Origin: Bacillota bacterium
Lineage (GTDB): Bacteria; Bacillota; Clostridia; Lachnospirales; CAG-274
Length of the DNA: 64,000 nt
NCBI GenBank assembly: GCA_017460805.1
Contig: JAFUAF010000061.1
Coordinates: 1-64,000, forward strand
Direction: 5' to 3'
Positions 50,447-59,495 of the stretch are shown in pieces; position 1 is the stretch's first letter; each line of letters begins with the position of its first letter. The notes under the pieces were generated by a model, which was not told where the DNA came from, searched no databases, and saw only the letters and a program-made list of their open reading frames with translations. A program made the translations under genes and the position numbers.

Positions 50447-51691
50447 ATGGAAAGAAGAGTTGTTATTACCGGTATGGGTGCCGTGACACCTATCGGCAAC
50501 AATGTAGAGCAGTTCTGGGACGGACTTAAAAGCGGCCGCAACGGTATTGATTTTATCAAAAATTTTGATACGGCCGATTTTAAGGTAAAGGTCGCAGGCG
50601 AGGTAAAGGATGATTTTGATCCGCTTGTAGCTGTGGATAAAAAAGACCTTAAACGTATGGACAGATTTACCATTTTTGCTATGTGTGCAGCCGACGAAGC
50701 TGTAAAATCAAGCGGTATCGACCTTGAAAAGATAGACAAGGACAGATTTGGCGTTGTTGTGGGTTCGGGTATCGGTGGTCTTCCCGTTATCGAGGAAGCT
50801 ACACTTAAACTTGTTGAAAAAGGCCCAAGCAAAATAGGGCCTCTGTGTATTCCCATGACTATCGGCAATATGGCAGCAGGTCAGGTGGCTATCAAATACG
50901 GTGCTTTAGGTACTTGTATCGACGTTGTTACCGCATGCGCCACATCCACAAACTGTATAGGCGAAGCCTACAGAAATATCAAGCATGGTTATTCGGATTA
51001 TATCCTTGCAGGCGGTGCTGAAGCTACTGTTTGCCCGCTTGGTATCGGCGGCTTTACATCGCTTAAAGCCCTTTCGACAAATAACGATCCCGCCCGTTCT
51101 TCTATGCCTTTTGACAAGGAAAGAAACGGTTTTGTTATGGGCGAGGGCGCAGGTATCGTATTTATGGAAAGCCTTGAAAGTGCTCAGGCCCGCGGTGCAA
51201 AAATTCTTGCGGAAGTTGTGGGTTACGGCTCGACTTGTGACGCTTATCACATGACAAGTCCTCTTCCCGACGGAACAGGCGCAGCTAAGGCTATGAAAAA
51301 CGCTATGAACGAGGCAGGCATCAAGCCCGAAGAGGTTGATTATATCAATGCTCACGGCACAAGCACACATCTTAACGATGCAGGCGAGACAGCAGCTATC
51401 AAGATCGCATTCGGCGAGGAGCAGGCTAAGAAGATAAATATCAGCTCCACAAAGTCGATGACAGGCCATCTTCTCGGTGCAACAGGTGCTGTAGAAGCTA
51501 TTGCAACGATTCTTGCGATAAACAACAGCGTTATCCCGCCGACTATCAATTATCAAGTTCCCGACGAGGAATGTGACCTTAACTATACACCTAACAAGGC
51601 AGTTGAAAGGGAAGTTAAGTATGCACTTTCCAACACTTTTGGCTTCGGCGGTCACAATGCCGTTATCTGCCTTAAAAAATGGGAGGGCTGA
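50447..51691 (+). CDS. fabF: Beta-ketoacyl-ACP synthase II
   Basis: Seen: 414 residues from ATG 50447 (GGAGG at 50431-50435). Catalytic Cys in [14 protein letters not shown], His in [12 protein letters not shown] and second His in [13 protein letters not shown], and the C-terminal [12 protein letters not shown]. Elongates acyl-ACP chains. Followed at two bases by fabZ. Confidence 0.97.
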   Translation: MERRVVITGMGAVTPIGNNVEQFWDGLKSGRNGIDFIKNFDTADFKVKVAGEVKDDFDPLVAVDKKDLKRMDRFTIFAMCAADEAVKSSGIDLEKIDKDRFGVVVGSGIGGLPVIEEATLKLVEKGPSKIGPLCIPMTIGNMAAGQVAIKYGALGTCIDVVTACATSTNCIGEAYRNIKHGYSDYILAGGAEATVCPLGIGGFTSLKALSTNNDPARSSMPFDKERNGFVMGEGAGIVFMESLESAQARGAKILAEVVGYGSTCDAYHMTSPLPDGTGAAKAMKNAMNEAGIKPEEVDYINAHGTSTHLNDAGETAAIKIAFGEEQAKKINISSTKSMTGHLLGATGAVEAIATILAINNSVIPPTINYQVPDEECDLNYTPNKAVEREVKYALSNTFGFGGHNAVICLKKWEG

Positions 51692-51693
51692 AA

Positions 51694-52116
51694 ATGCTTT
51701 ATTCACAGGATATAAAGGCAATAATCCCGCATCGTTATCCGTTTCTTCTTATTGACAGAGTTATCGAGATAGAAGAAGGTAAAAGGGTAGTTGCCATTAA
51801 AAATGTAACAAATAACGAGGAATTTTTTAACGGACATTTTCCGCAGGAACCCGTAATGCCCGGTGTGCTTATCGTTGAAGCAATGGCTCAGGCAGGTGCG
51901 GTGGCTTTGCTCTCACTTGAACAGTTCAAGGGCAAGACGGCTTATTTCGGCGGTATAGACAAGGCTAAGTTCCGCGGTAAAGTTGTACCCGGCGATACAT
52001 TAAGACTGGAACTTGAAATAGTAAAGCTTAAAAAGGTTGCAGGTATCGGCAAGGGCGTTGCCTATGTTGACGGCAAAAAAGTAGCAGAGGCAGAGCTTAC
52101 CTTTATGATAGGTTAA
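51694..52116 (+). CDS. fabZ: 3-hydroxyacyl-ACP dehydratase FabZ
   Basis: Seen: 140 residues from ATG 51694 (GGGAGG inside the end of fabF). Hot-dog fold with [14 protein letters not shown] (catalytic His), [22 protein letters not shown] (catalytic Glu) and FRGKVVPGD. Dehydrates 3-hydroxyacyl-ACP. Confidence 0.97.
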   Translation: MLYSQDIKAIIPHRYPFLLIDRVIEIEEGKRVVAIKNVTNNEEFFNGHFPQEPVMPGVLIVEAMAQAGAVALLSLEQFKGKTAYFGGIDKAKFRGKVVPGDTLRLELEIVKLKKVAGIGKGVAYVDGKKVAEAELTFMIG

Positions 52117-52139
52117 ATTTATTTTAAAGGAGTATAGAT

Positions 52140-53033
52140 ATGGCAGGTTTTAAGTTACCCGATATGGAGACCCTCAGAAGCAGGGTAAAAGATATTAAGC
52201 TTGAAATGCCGCACAGAAAGGAAAAGGAAAAACATGATGTTTCCGTGCCCGCAGGCGGTATAAAATGCCCCTCCTGTGAAAATGTTTTTGAGAAAAAGGA
52301 GCTTGGCAAACTTAAAATATGTCCCAAGTGTGCAAGATATTTTCGTCTTAACTCCAGAGAGAGAATACGTCTGACGGTAGACGAGGGCTCTTTTGAGGAA
52401 TTTGACAGCACATTACAGGCCAAAAATCCGCTTAATTTCCCCGAATATGAGGAAAAAATAGCCAAAATGCAGGAAAAGACAAACCTTAAAGATGCAGTTA
52501 TAACGGGTGTTTGCAAAATAGGCGGCGAAAAAACCGTTATTGGCGTAATGGACAGCGGTTTTATGATGGCATCCATGGGCAGCGTTGTAGGCGAAAAACT
52601 TACAAGAGCCTTTGAATATGCAACAAAAAATAAACTTCCTATTATCATTTTTGCCTGCTCGGGCGGTGCAAGAATGCAGGAGGGTATAGTTTCACTTATG
52701 CAGATGGCAAAAGTCTCTGCGGCGGCAGCCAAGCACTCACAGGCAGGTCTTTTGTACATTACTGTACTTACAGACCCGACAACAGGCGGTGTTACCGCAA
52801 GTTTTGCCATGCTTGGCGATATAATCATTTCCGAGCCCAAGGCACTTATCGGCTTTGCCGGCAGACGTGTTATCGAGGGCACTATCAAACAAAAATTACC
52901 CGATGAATTCCAGACGGCTGAATTCCAGCTTGAACACGGTTTTGTCGATCTTATTGTAACGAGAGAAGAAATGCCGATAAAACTGCGTGATATTTTAAGA
53001 CTTCACTCGGGCAGAAAGGACGGTGCGGAATAA
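52140..53033 (+). CDS. accD: Acetyl-CoA carboxylase carboxyltransferase subunit beta
   Basis: Seen: 297 residues. N-terminal zinc ribbon CPSCENVF...CPKCARYF; carboxyltransferase body with [20 protein letters not shown] and [16 protein letters not shown]. With AccA transfers CO2 from biotin to acetyl-CoA. TAATG overlap with accA. Confidence 0.97.
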   Translation: MAGFKLPDMETLRSRVKDIKLEMPHRKEKEKHDVSVPAGGIKCPSCENVFEKKELGKLKICPKCARYFRLNSRERIRLTVDEGSFEEFDSTLQAKNPLNFPEYEEKIAKMQEKTNLKDAVITGVCKIGGEKTVIGVMDSGFMMASMGSVVGEKLTRAFEYATKNKLPIIIFACSGGARMQEGIVSLMQMAKVSAAAAKHSQAGLLYITVLTDPTTGGVTASFAMLGDIIISEPKALIGFAGRRVIEGTIKQKLPDEFQTAEFQLEHGFVDLIVTREEMPIKLRDILRLHSGRKDGAE

Positions 53034-53830
53034 TGGCGGGTGCTTATGATAATGTAAAGATCGCGCGAAAGGTCTCTAGACCTACCGCACTTGATTATAT
53101 AAATCACATCTTTGAGGGTTTTGTTGAAATGCACGGCGACAGACAGTTCCGTGATGACAAGGCCATCGTAGGCGGTGTGGCATGGCTTGTGGACAGACCC
53201 GTTACCGTTATCGGTATACAAAAAGGCAAGTCCATGGAAGAAAATATCGAGAGAAATTTCGGCTCACCTCATCCCGAGGGATACCGCAAGGCTCTTCGCC
53301 TTATGAAACAGGCAGAAAAATTCGGAAGACCCATTATCAATCTCATCAATACCAGCGGTGCATACTGCGGTGTAGGTGCGGAGGAACGCGGACAGGGCGA
53401 AGCTATAGCGAGAAATCTTCTTGAAATGGCGGAACTTAAAGTACCGTCGATCTCTGTTGTTATTGGTGAAGGCGGCAGCGGCGGTGCTCTTGCACTTGCT
53501 GTTACCGACAGGGTATGGATGCTTGAAAACTCGGTATACGCTATTTTAAGTCCCGAAGGTTTTGCAAGTATCCTTTGGAAAGATGCCGGACGCGCTAAGG
53601 AAGCTGCCGATGTTATGAAGCTTACGGCAAACGATCTTCTTGAAATGGGCATTATAGAAAAGGTAATAAAAGAAGCAAAAGGCGGTGCTCAGAATGATTT
53701 TGGCTTTACTGCCAACCTGCTTAAAAGCAAGCTTGTAACAGAACTTGATATTCTTTGTGATAAGCCTGTTGACAAACTTCTTGAAGAACGTTATGCGCGT
53801 TTCAGAAAATTCGGTGAATTTACAGAATAA
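53033..53830 (+). CDS. accA: Acetyl-CoA carboxylase carboxyltransferase subunit alpha
   Basis: Seen: 265 residues. Motifs [51 protein letters not shown] and [13 protein letters not shown]. Shorter at the N-terminus than the E. coli protein, as is usual in Firmicutes. Last gene of the operon, ending at a strong terminator. Biotin carrier (accB) and carboxylase (accC) are not in this cluster. Confidence 0.96.
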   Translation: MAGAYDNVKIARKVSRPTALDYINHIFEGFVEMHGDRQFRDDKAIVGGVAWLVDRPVTVIGIQKGKSMEENIERNFGSPHPEGYRKALRLMKQAEKFGRPIINLINTSGAYCGVGAEERGQGEAIARNLLEMAELKVPSISVVIGEGGSGGALALAVTDRVWMLENSVYAILSPEGFASILWKDAGRAKEAADVMKLTANDLLEMGIIEKVIKEAKGGAQNDFGFTANLLKSKLVTELDILCDKPVDKLLEERYARFRKFGEFTE

Positions 53831-53835
53831 AAATA

Positions 53836-53869
53836 CGGACGGGAGATCAAATCTCCCGTCCGATTTTTT
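53836..53869. terminator. Terminator closing the fab-acc operon
   Basis: CGGACGGGAGAT (53836-53847) and ATCTCCCGTCCG (53851-53862) form a perfect 12-bp stem, followed by TTTTTT. It also faces the end of the minus-strand alaX gene at 53871. Confidence 0.9.
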
Positions 53870-53870
53870 A

Positions 53871-55016
53871 TTATTTAAAAAAGTTTTTTATGTCTTCTGC
53901 CGATGCATTTACCGAACCCTGGGCAAAGAACGGTTTTCCGCCGCCGCGGCCGTTAAGTGCGGTATTCATATCTTTTACAAGCTGCTTCAGATCGCCGTCT
54001 TTCTGTGCTACGGCGTATTTATAACCGTTTTCGTCATCGCCTGAAAATACTGCTACAAGCCCGCTGTTTTGCTCGATAAGTGCGGCAGCCAGCTTTCTTA
54101 CATTGTCGGGTGTGAGGTTTGGCTGATTTATAATTATTTTATCGGATATGCCCCTGTAATTTTCGGAAATTATGCCGAGCATATTGTTTTCTGTCTCGGA
54201 AAGTTTTATTTTTAACTGCTGATTTTCATTCAAAAGTCTGTCAACTGCGGCAGAAGTCTCAAAGACCTTAGCGGAAAGCTGATTTGAAATTTTACTGTTT
54301 TCCTCAACGGCTTTTGCACAGTATTCATATGCACGTTTGCCGCATATCATTTCTATCCTTACGCCCTCATGGAATTTCTGTACGGAAATAAGCTTTACAA
54401 GACCTATTTCGGCAGTCGTATCAACATGAGTGCCGCAGCAGGCACAGGTATCGCCGCCGGGGAATCGGATTATGCGAACTTCGCCCTCAAGCTCCTTTTT
54501 GCTGCGGTATTTCAGTTCTTTCAATTCCTCTGGTGTGGGAAGAAGCACTTCAACATGATGATTTTGCCAAATATAATCATTTACGGCAATTTCTATCTCT
54601 TTTAATTCTTCTTTTGTTATATCGCCGTCCAGATCTACGGTTATAAAATCGGCACCCATGTGGAAACCGACATTATTGTAGCCAAAACGTGCGTTTATAA
54701 AACCGCTTACGATATGTTCGCCCGAATGCTGTACCATAAGGTCGAAACGGCGTTCCCAGTCTATTATGCCGTGTACTTCCGTGCCCTCGGGCAGCTCCGC
54801 TTTGGTATAGTGGATAACGTCCTCACCTTTTTCTTGAACATCATAAACTTCTATGCCGTTTATTGTGCCGCAGTCGCAGGGCTGTCCGCCGCCCTCGGGA
54901 TAAAAGGCGGTCTTATCGAGTATTATCTCTGCGCCCTTGTCTGTTTTTGTACATTTAACTACTTTTGCATCAAATTCGCGCATATATGCCGAATCATAGT
55001 AAAGCCTAACGCTCAT
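53871..55016 (-). CDS. alaX: Alanyl-tRNA editing protein AlaX (long form, with DHHA1 domain)
   Basis: Seen: 381 residues. N-terminal beta-barrel with TAFYPEGGGQPCDCG; editing site zinc ligands HSGEH (about residue 97-101) and CACCGTH; C-terminal DHHA1-type domain ending NGRGGGKPFFAQGS, preceded by a coiled coil. Known: AlaX proteins hydrolyse Ser/Gly mischarged on tRNA-Ala in trans. Abuts plsC with no spacer, so the two form a minus-strand operon. Confidence 0.9.
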   Translation of the reverse strand: MSVRLYYDSAYMREFDAKVVKCTKTDKGAEIILDKTAFYPEGGGQPCDCGTINGIEVYDVQEKGEDVIHYTKAELPEGTEVHGIIDWERRFDLMVQHSGEHIVSGFINARFGYNNVGFHMGADFITVDLDGDITKEELKEIEIAVNDYIWQNHHVEVLLPTPEELKELKYRSKKELEGEVRIIRFPGGDTCACCGTHVDTTAEIGLVKLISVQKFHEGVRIEMICGKRAYEYCAKAVEENSKISNQLSAKVFETSAAVDRLLNENQQLKIKLSETENNMLGIISENYRGISDKIIINQPNLTPDNVRKLAAALIEQNSGLVAVFSGDDENGYKYAVAQKDGDLKQLVKDMNTALNGRGGGKPFFAQGSVNASAEDIKNFFK

Positions 55017-55748
55017 TTATTTTACCTCCGTGTATTTCATGCTGCCTACAATAATATTTCTTACCTTTGCGGGCAGTTCTTTTATTTCGTCCTTTGAAAG
55101 AGCGGCTGTTTCTATCATAGGATGGATAACTATATTTACATCCGCGGGATGTATTTTATTGTCGCCTGTGCCGTCGCTTACGCGGTATGTACCGTCAATG
55201 GTTATCGGCACAACGGGGACTTTTGCTTTTATTGCGGGTTTAAAACTGCCCGCTTTGAATTCCTGCACGGGCTTTCCCTTGCTTCTTGTGCCTTCGGGGA
55301 AAATTATCATGCTGTAGCCGTTTTTAAGCTGTTCATAGGCTTGAACAATGACCTGCATGGACTGTTTCATATTATCCCTGTCAAGAAAAAGACAGTGGGT
55401 CTCTTTCATCCAGAAACTGAGCAGAGGAACTTTTTTCAGCTCTTTTTTTGCCACAAAACCCTTGTTGCAGTCCAAAAGGCCGCAAAGTACCAGTATATCA
55501 AAATTGCTCTGGTGGTTTGCAACAAAAAGCACAGCCCTGTCTTTCGGTACATTTTCAAGCCCCGATACCTCCATTTTAGCGCCCGAGCGCTTTATACAGG
55601 CTTTGCCCCAGCCGTTTACAAGTCTGTTTGCAAGATCATCATGCGCGGCGGGGTCTTCCTTTTCCAGTTTTTTGCATTTTGGCGCAGAGAACATCATTTT
55701 AAGCAGTCCAAACGCCAATCCAAGGTTATAAATCAAAGTTCTTATCAT
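55017..55748 (-). CDS. plsC: 1-acyl-sn-glycerol-3-phosphate acyltransferase
   Basis: Seen: 243 residues. N-terminal hydrophobic segment, NHQSNFDILVL (HX4D catalytic motif), LFLDRDN, and IIFPEGTRSKGKPVQEFKAG (phosphate-binding EGTR). Makes phosphatidic acid from lysophosphatidate at the membrane. Convergent with the fab-acc operon, so phospholipid assembly lies next to acyl-chain synthesis. Confidence 0.93.
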   Translation of the reverse strand: MIRTLIYNLGLAFGLLKMMFSAPKCKKLEKEDPAAHDDLANRLVNGWGKACIKRSGAKMEVSGLENVPKDRAVLFVANHQSNFDILVLCGLLDCNKGFVAKKELKKVPLLSFWMKETHCLFLDRDNMKQSMQVIVQAYEQLKNGYSMIIFPEGTRSKGKPVQEFKAGSFKPAIKAKVPVVPITIDGTYRVSDGTGDNKIHPADVNIVIHPMIETAALSKDEIKELPAKVRNIIVGSMKYTEVK

Positions 55749-55871
55749 TTTTTGACTCCTTTTTAAAAAAAATCCTTTTTATATTGTCAAAAGTGTGGTA
55801 TAGTTATAGTATAATAGTTTTGTTACAAAAAAACAAGATATAAAAAAATAAAAATCAAGGGGGTATTTATT

Positions 55872-56315
55872 ATGATGCCATTGGATGCATGGCTTAAGCT
55901 TTGCAAAGTTATGAAAGAGGATGAGCTCTATCTTCTTAAAACATTCACTATACTTAATCATCCTTCGCTTGCGTACTACGCAAAAAGGGACAGATTCAAC
56001 AACCTTATTTTCTACGGCGAACCCAAAATGGGCGGACTTAAACTTCCCGAACCTATTGTAATGGGCAAGGATGAATTTATGGCGCTTTTCCCGCTGTATT
56101 TCAGCAAGGAACTTTTTGCGGACAAATACAGGGATATTATACCCGATGCACCTTTTATATTCCCGCTTATCGACCGCTTTATCATCAAGGAACAGGAATT
56201 CCTGGAGGCGGACGAGCTTATCGAGGACAAGCCCAAGGAAGAAGAGGAAGAGTCAAATGTTCAAAACCATGATGACGACCATCTTAGGGCTAAGCATACC
56301 AGAAGCAACTTATGA
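55872..56315 (+). CDS. Unknown acidic-tailed 147-residue protein upstream of rsmB
   Basis: Seen: 147 residues, ATG after AAGGGGG. Mixed helical N-terminal part with LDAWLKLCKVMKEDELYLLK and MGGLKLPEPIVMGKDEFMAL; ends in a Glu-rich stretch and a His/Asp-rich tail. No signal peptide or transmembrane segment. It precedes the rsmB-rlmN-prkC-rsgA block by 21 bases and probably belongs to the same transcript. Not recognised. Confidence 0.65.
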   Translation: MMPLDAWLKLCKVMKEDELYLLKTFTILNHPSLAYYAKRDRFNNLIFYGEPKMGGLKLPEPIVMGKDEFMALFPLYFSKELFADKYRDIIPDAPFIFPLIDRFIIKEQEFLEADELIEDKPKEEEEESNVQNHDDDHLRAKHTRSNL

Positions 56316-56336
56316 TCTGTTCCCGGAGTGATTAAA

Positions 56337-57671
56337 ATGAAAGAAAGAGAAATTGCGCTTTATGCGATAATTGATATTTTAAACGAAAAAGCTTATAATA
56401 ATATCGTGCTGCGCCGCGTCCTTTCGCGCAACAGTCATCTTTCTATGGTACAAAGGGCGTTTGTTACAGAGCTGGTAAACGGTACTATCCGCAACATGAT
56501 AAATATAGACTACATAATCTCGCAGTATTCAAAAACACCTTTGGACAAGATGAAGCCCGTTATTCTCAATATTTTAAGAATGGGCGTATACCAGATAATC
56601 TATATGGACAAGGTACCCGACAGCGCTGCCTGCAACGAGTCTGTTGAACTTGCAAAAATGAAAGGCTTCGGTTCTCTTTCGGGCTTTGTGAACGGCGTTT
56701 TGCGCAATATTTCACGAAATAAAAATAATATTTCTTATCCCGACAGAGAAAAACAGCCTGTGGAGCATATTTCCGTCAAATATTCCTATCCAAAGTGGAT
56801 AGTGGAGTATTGGATGCAGGAACTGGACATAGACACTATTGAAAAGATATGTCTTTCAAACCGTGTTCCTCCAAAGGTAAGCGCCTGCATAAACACGCTC
56901 AAAACCGATAAAGAGGGGCTTAAAACCATGCTTTCTTCGGATAATATCACAATGACGGACGGCGTTTTTAAGAAAAATGCTCTTTATCTTTCCAGAACGC
57001 GCGATATTACGGAAACATCGGCTTTTAAGTACGGTCTTTTTCATGTTATGGACGAAAGTTCAATGCTTGCGGTGGATATACTTGCGCCCAAAGCGGGCGA
57101 TAAGGTGATGGACTGCTGTGCCGCACCGGGAGGCAAAAGTTTTTATAGTGCTTATAAAATGAAAAACGAGGGGGAGATAATCTCCGCAGATATATATGAG
57201 CACAAGCTTGAACTTATAAAAGACGGCGTTCAAAGGCTTGGTATAAAAATAATAAAGCCTATACTTGCCGATGCCTCGGAACATAAGGAAGAATATGACG
57301 GCAAAATGGACTGTGTGCTTGTTGATGCACCATGTTCGGGCTTCGGACTTTTCCGCAAGAAACCCGATATAAAATACAACAAGACAATGGAGGATGTTGA
57401 AGCGCTTGCAAAACTGCAAAGGGATATTTTAAGCACCTGCCGGCTTTATGTAAAGCAGGGCGGCTGCCTTGTTTATTCCACCTGCACAATATCCGTAAAA
57501 GAAAATCTTGAAAATGTAAAGTGGTTTTGCGATAACTTCGGCTTTGAGACCGAAGATATAAGCAAATATCTAAACTTTGATTGTCCTACGGCAAAAGACG
57601 GATATATACAGGTGCTGCCGTGTGATTTTAATACGGACGGATTTTTTATTGCACGATTTATAAAAAAGTGA
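56337..57671 (+). CDS. rsmB: 16S rRNA (cytosine-967 C5)-methyltransferase
   Basis: Seen: 444 residues from ATG 56337 (GGAG upstream). N-terminal NusB-like RNA-binding domain (IALYAIIDILNEKAYNNIVL), then SAM-dependent methyltransferase with CCAAPGGKSFYSAYKM, VDAPCSGFGLF (catalytic Cys) and VYSTCTISVKEN (second Cys). Standard order rsmB-rlmN-PP2C-prkC follows. Confidence 0.94.
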   Translation: MKEREIALYAIIDILNEKAYNNIVLRRVLSRNSHLSMVQRAFVTELVNGTIRNMINIDYIISQYSKTPLDKMKPVILNILRMGVYQIIYMDKVPDSAACNESVELAKMKGFGSLSGFVNGVLRNISRNKNNISYPDREKQPVEHISVKYSYPKWIVEYWMQELDIDTIEKICLSNRVPPKVSACINTLKTDKEGLKTMLSSDNITMTDGVFKKNALYLSRTRDITETSAFKYGLFHVMDESSMLAVDILAPKAGDKVMDCCAAPGGKSFYSAYKMKNEGEIISADIYEHKLELIKDGVQRLGIKIIKPILADASEHKEEYDGKMDCVLVDAPCSGFGLFRKKPDIKYNKTMEDVEALAKLQRDILSTCRLYVKQGGCLVYSTCTISVKENLENVKWFCDNFGFETEDISKYLNFDCPTAKDGYIQVLPCDFNTDGFFIARFIKK

Positions 57672-57696
57672 TATGATGAATGGTGATAAGATAAAT

Positions 57697-58731
57697 ATGG
57701 ATATACGTTCTTTTACTGTTGAGCGGCTGAAAGAAGAAATGGCTGCCATAGGCGAAAAGCCTTTCCGCGCAAAACAGATTTTTGATTGGCTGCACATCAA
57801 ACAGGTCGGAAGTATCGACGAAATGACAGATATTTCCAAGGCTTTAAGAGAAAAACTGAAAGAAAGATATACCTTATCAAATATAGAGATCGTTGAAAAA
57901 TTAATATCAAAACAGGATAATACAAGAAAATACTTGTTTAATCTTGGAAATGATATTATAATAGAAAGTGTATTGATGAAATACTCATACGGGAATGCTG
58001 TCTGTATATCTTCGCAGGCGGGCTGCCGTATGGGCTGCAAATTTTGCGCTTCTACCGTGGACGGGCTTGAAAGGAGCCTGACGGCGGGAGAAATGGCATT
58101 GCAGATATATGAGATACAAAAAGACATAGGCGAAAGAGTGAGCAATGTTGTTATTATGGGCAGCGGTGAGCCGCTTGATAATTATGACAACCTTATCGCT
58201 TTTCTTAGAATAATGGGCGAGGGCATAAATCTCGGTCAGCGTCATATTACCGTATCTACCTGTGGGCTTGCAGACAGGATAGAGCAGTTGGCGCAGCTTA
58301 AATTGCAGATAACGCTTGCGGTATCGCTTCATGCGCCAAATGACGAGATAAGAAAAAAGACTATGCCTGTCGCAAACAAATACAGTATAGAGCGCGTTAT
58401 TGCAGCCGCAAAAAATTATGCGGATATCACCGGACGGCGCGTTACTTACGAATATGCCCTTATAAAAGGCGTGAACGACAGCACGGACAATGCGCACGAA
58501 CTTGCGCAAAGGCTGAAAGGCAGTCTGTGCCATGTAAATCTGATACCCGTAAATGATGTAAAAGAAAACAATTTTATCAGAAGTGAGGAACAGACGATAA
58601 AATCGTTTGCGGGAGTACTTGAAAGCTGCGGTATAGAAACCACTGTCAGAAGAAAACTCGGCAGTGATATCAATGCCGCTTGCGGTCAGCTCAGAAAGCA
58701 TTACAAGGATAAAAATATCCCCAAAACATAA
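57697..58731 (+). CDS. rlmN: Dual-specificity 23S rRNA/tRNA adenosine C2-methyltransferase (radical SAM)
   Basis: Seen: 344 residues from ATG 57697 (GGTGAT nine bases upstream); an alternative ATG at 57673 has only a weak site. Radical SAM cluster CRMGCKFCAS (CxxxCxxC), GSGEPLDNYDN, STCGLADRI, and a C-terminal half with the conserved catalytic Cys in AACGQLRKHY. Methylates A2503 of 23S rRNA and A37 of some tRNAs. 25 bases after rsmB. Confidence 0.95.
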   Translation: MDIRSFTVERLKEEMAAIGEKPFRAKQIFDWLHIKQVGSIDEMTDISKALREKLKERYTLSNIEIVEKLISKQDNTRKYLFNLGNDIIIESVLMKYSYGNAVCISSQAGCRMGCKFCASTVDGLERSLTAGEMALQIYEIQKDIGERVSNVVIMGSGEPLDNYDNLIAFLRIMGEGINLGQRHITVSTCGLADRIEQLAQLKLQITLAVSLHAPNDEIRKKTMPVANKYSIERVIAAAKNYADITGRRVTYEYALIKGVNDSTDNAHELAQRLKGSLCHVNLIPVNDVKENNFIRSEEQTIKSFAGVLESCGIETTVRRKLGSDINAACGQLRKHYKDKNIPKT

Positions 58732-58742
58732 GAGGTGTTTAA

Positions 58743-59495
58743 ATGATAGCAGTAGGAAAGACCGATATAGGAAGGTCGAGAACCGTCAATCAGGATAATA
58801 TATATGTCAGTTGTGTTCCTGTTGGATGCGTGCCCAATGTTTTTGTTGTTGCAGACGGTATGGGCGGCGAACTTGCGGGCGATGTTGCAAGTGATATGGC
58901 TATAAAAAGTTTTATTTCTTCGCTTTCGGAACGCACCGCAAACGGAGAATATCTTGATAATCTTATATCTGCCGTAACAGCCGCAAACAGCGATGTTTAC
59001 AATAAAGGCAATTCTTCGCCCGCATATAACGGTATGGGTACCACATTTCTTGCGGTAACTATCGCGGGCAATGTGCTTTATGCCGCACATGTCGGCGACA
59101 GCAGGCTTTATGCCATAACCGAAAAGAAAATAGAACAGCTTTCAAACGACCATTCTTATGTAATGGAGATGGTGCGAAACGGACAGCTGACACAGGAAGA
59201 GGCGGAACACCACCCCAGAAAAAATGTTATTACGCGGGCTGTCGGCTCGGCGGGACTTGTGAATGTGGACGGTATAATAAGACCCGTTGCACATGACACT
59301 GTCTATCTTATCTGCAGTGACGGACTCAGCAATATGGTCAGTGCAGACGAGATAAAGAGTATAGTCAGCAACAAAAATATTTCTATTGAAAAACGTGTTG
59401 ACACTCTTATAGCCAGAGCAAACGAAAACGGTGGCAAGGATAACATATCCGCAGTAATAATCTCACCTTGGGAAGACGGGGAGGCAGAGTTATGA
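58743..59495 (+). CDS. prpC: PP2C-type serine/threonine protein phosphatase
   Basis: Seen: 250 residues. Metal-binding aspartates in RTVNQDN, VADGMGGELAGDVAS, AHVGDSRLYAI, LICSDGLSNM and GKDNISAVII. Counteracts the adjacent PASTA kinase, whose start overlaps its stop by four bases, giving coupled expression. Confidence 0.95.
   Translation: MIAVGKTDIGRSRTVNQDNIYVSCVPVGCVPNVFVVADGMGGELAGDVASDMAIKSFISSLSERTANGEYLDNLISAVTAANSDVYNKGNSSPAYNGMGTTFLAVTIAGNVLYAAHVGDSRLYAITEKKIEQLSNDHSYVMEMVRNGQLTQEEAEHHPRKNVITRAVGSAGLVNVDGIIRPVAHDTVYLICSDGLSNMVSADEIKSIVSNKNISIEKRVDTLIARANENGGKDNISAVIISPWEDGEAEL

Noticed and set aside
50906..51721. A 271-codon antisense frame over fabF
   Set aside because: Cys/Ser-rich shadow of fabF with no start signal.
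56071..56331. An 86-codon frame overlapping the 147-residue unknown gene and reaching rsmB
   Set aside because: The other frame has the ribosome site (AGGGGG) and natural composition; this one is Arg/Ser/Thr-rich without a start signal.
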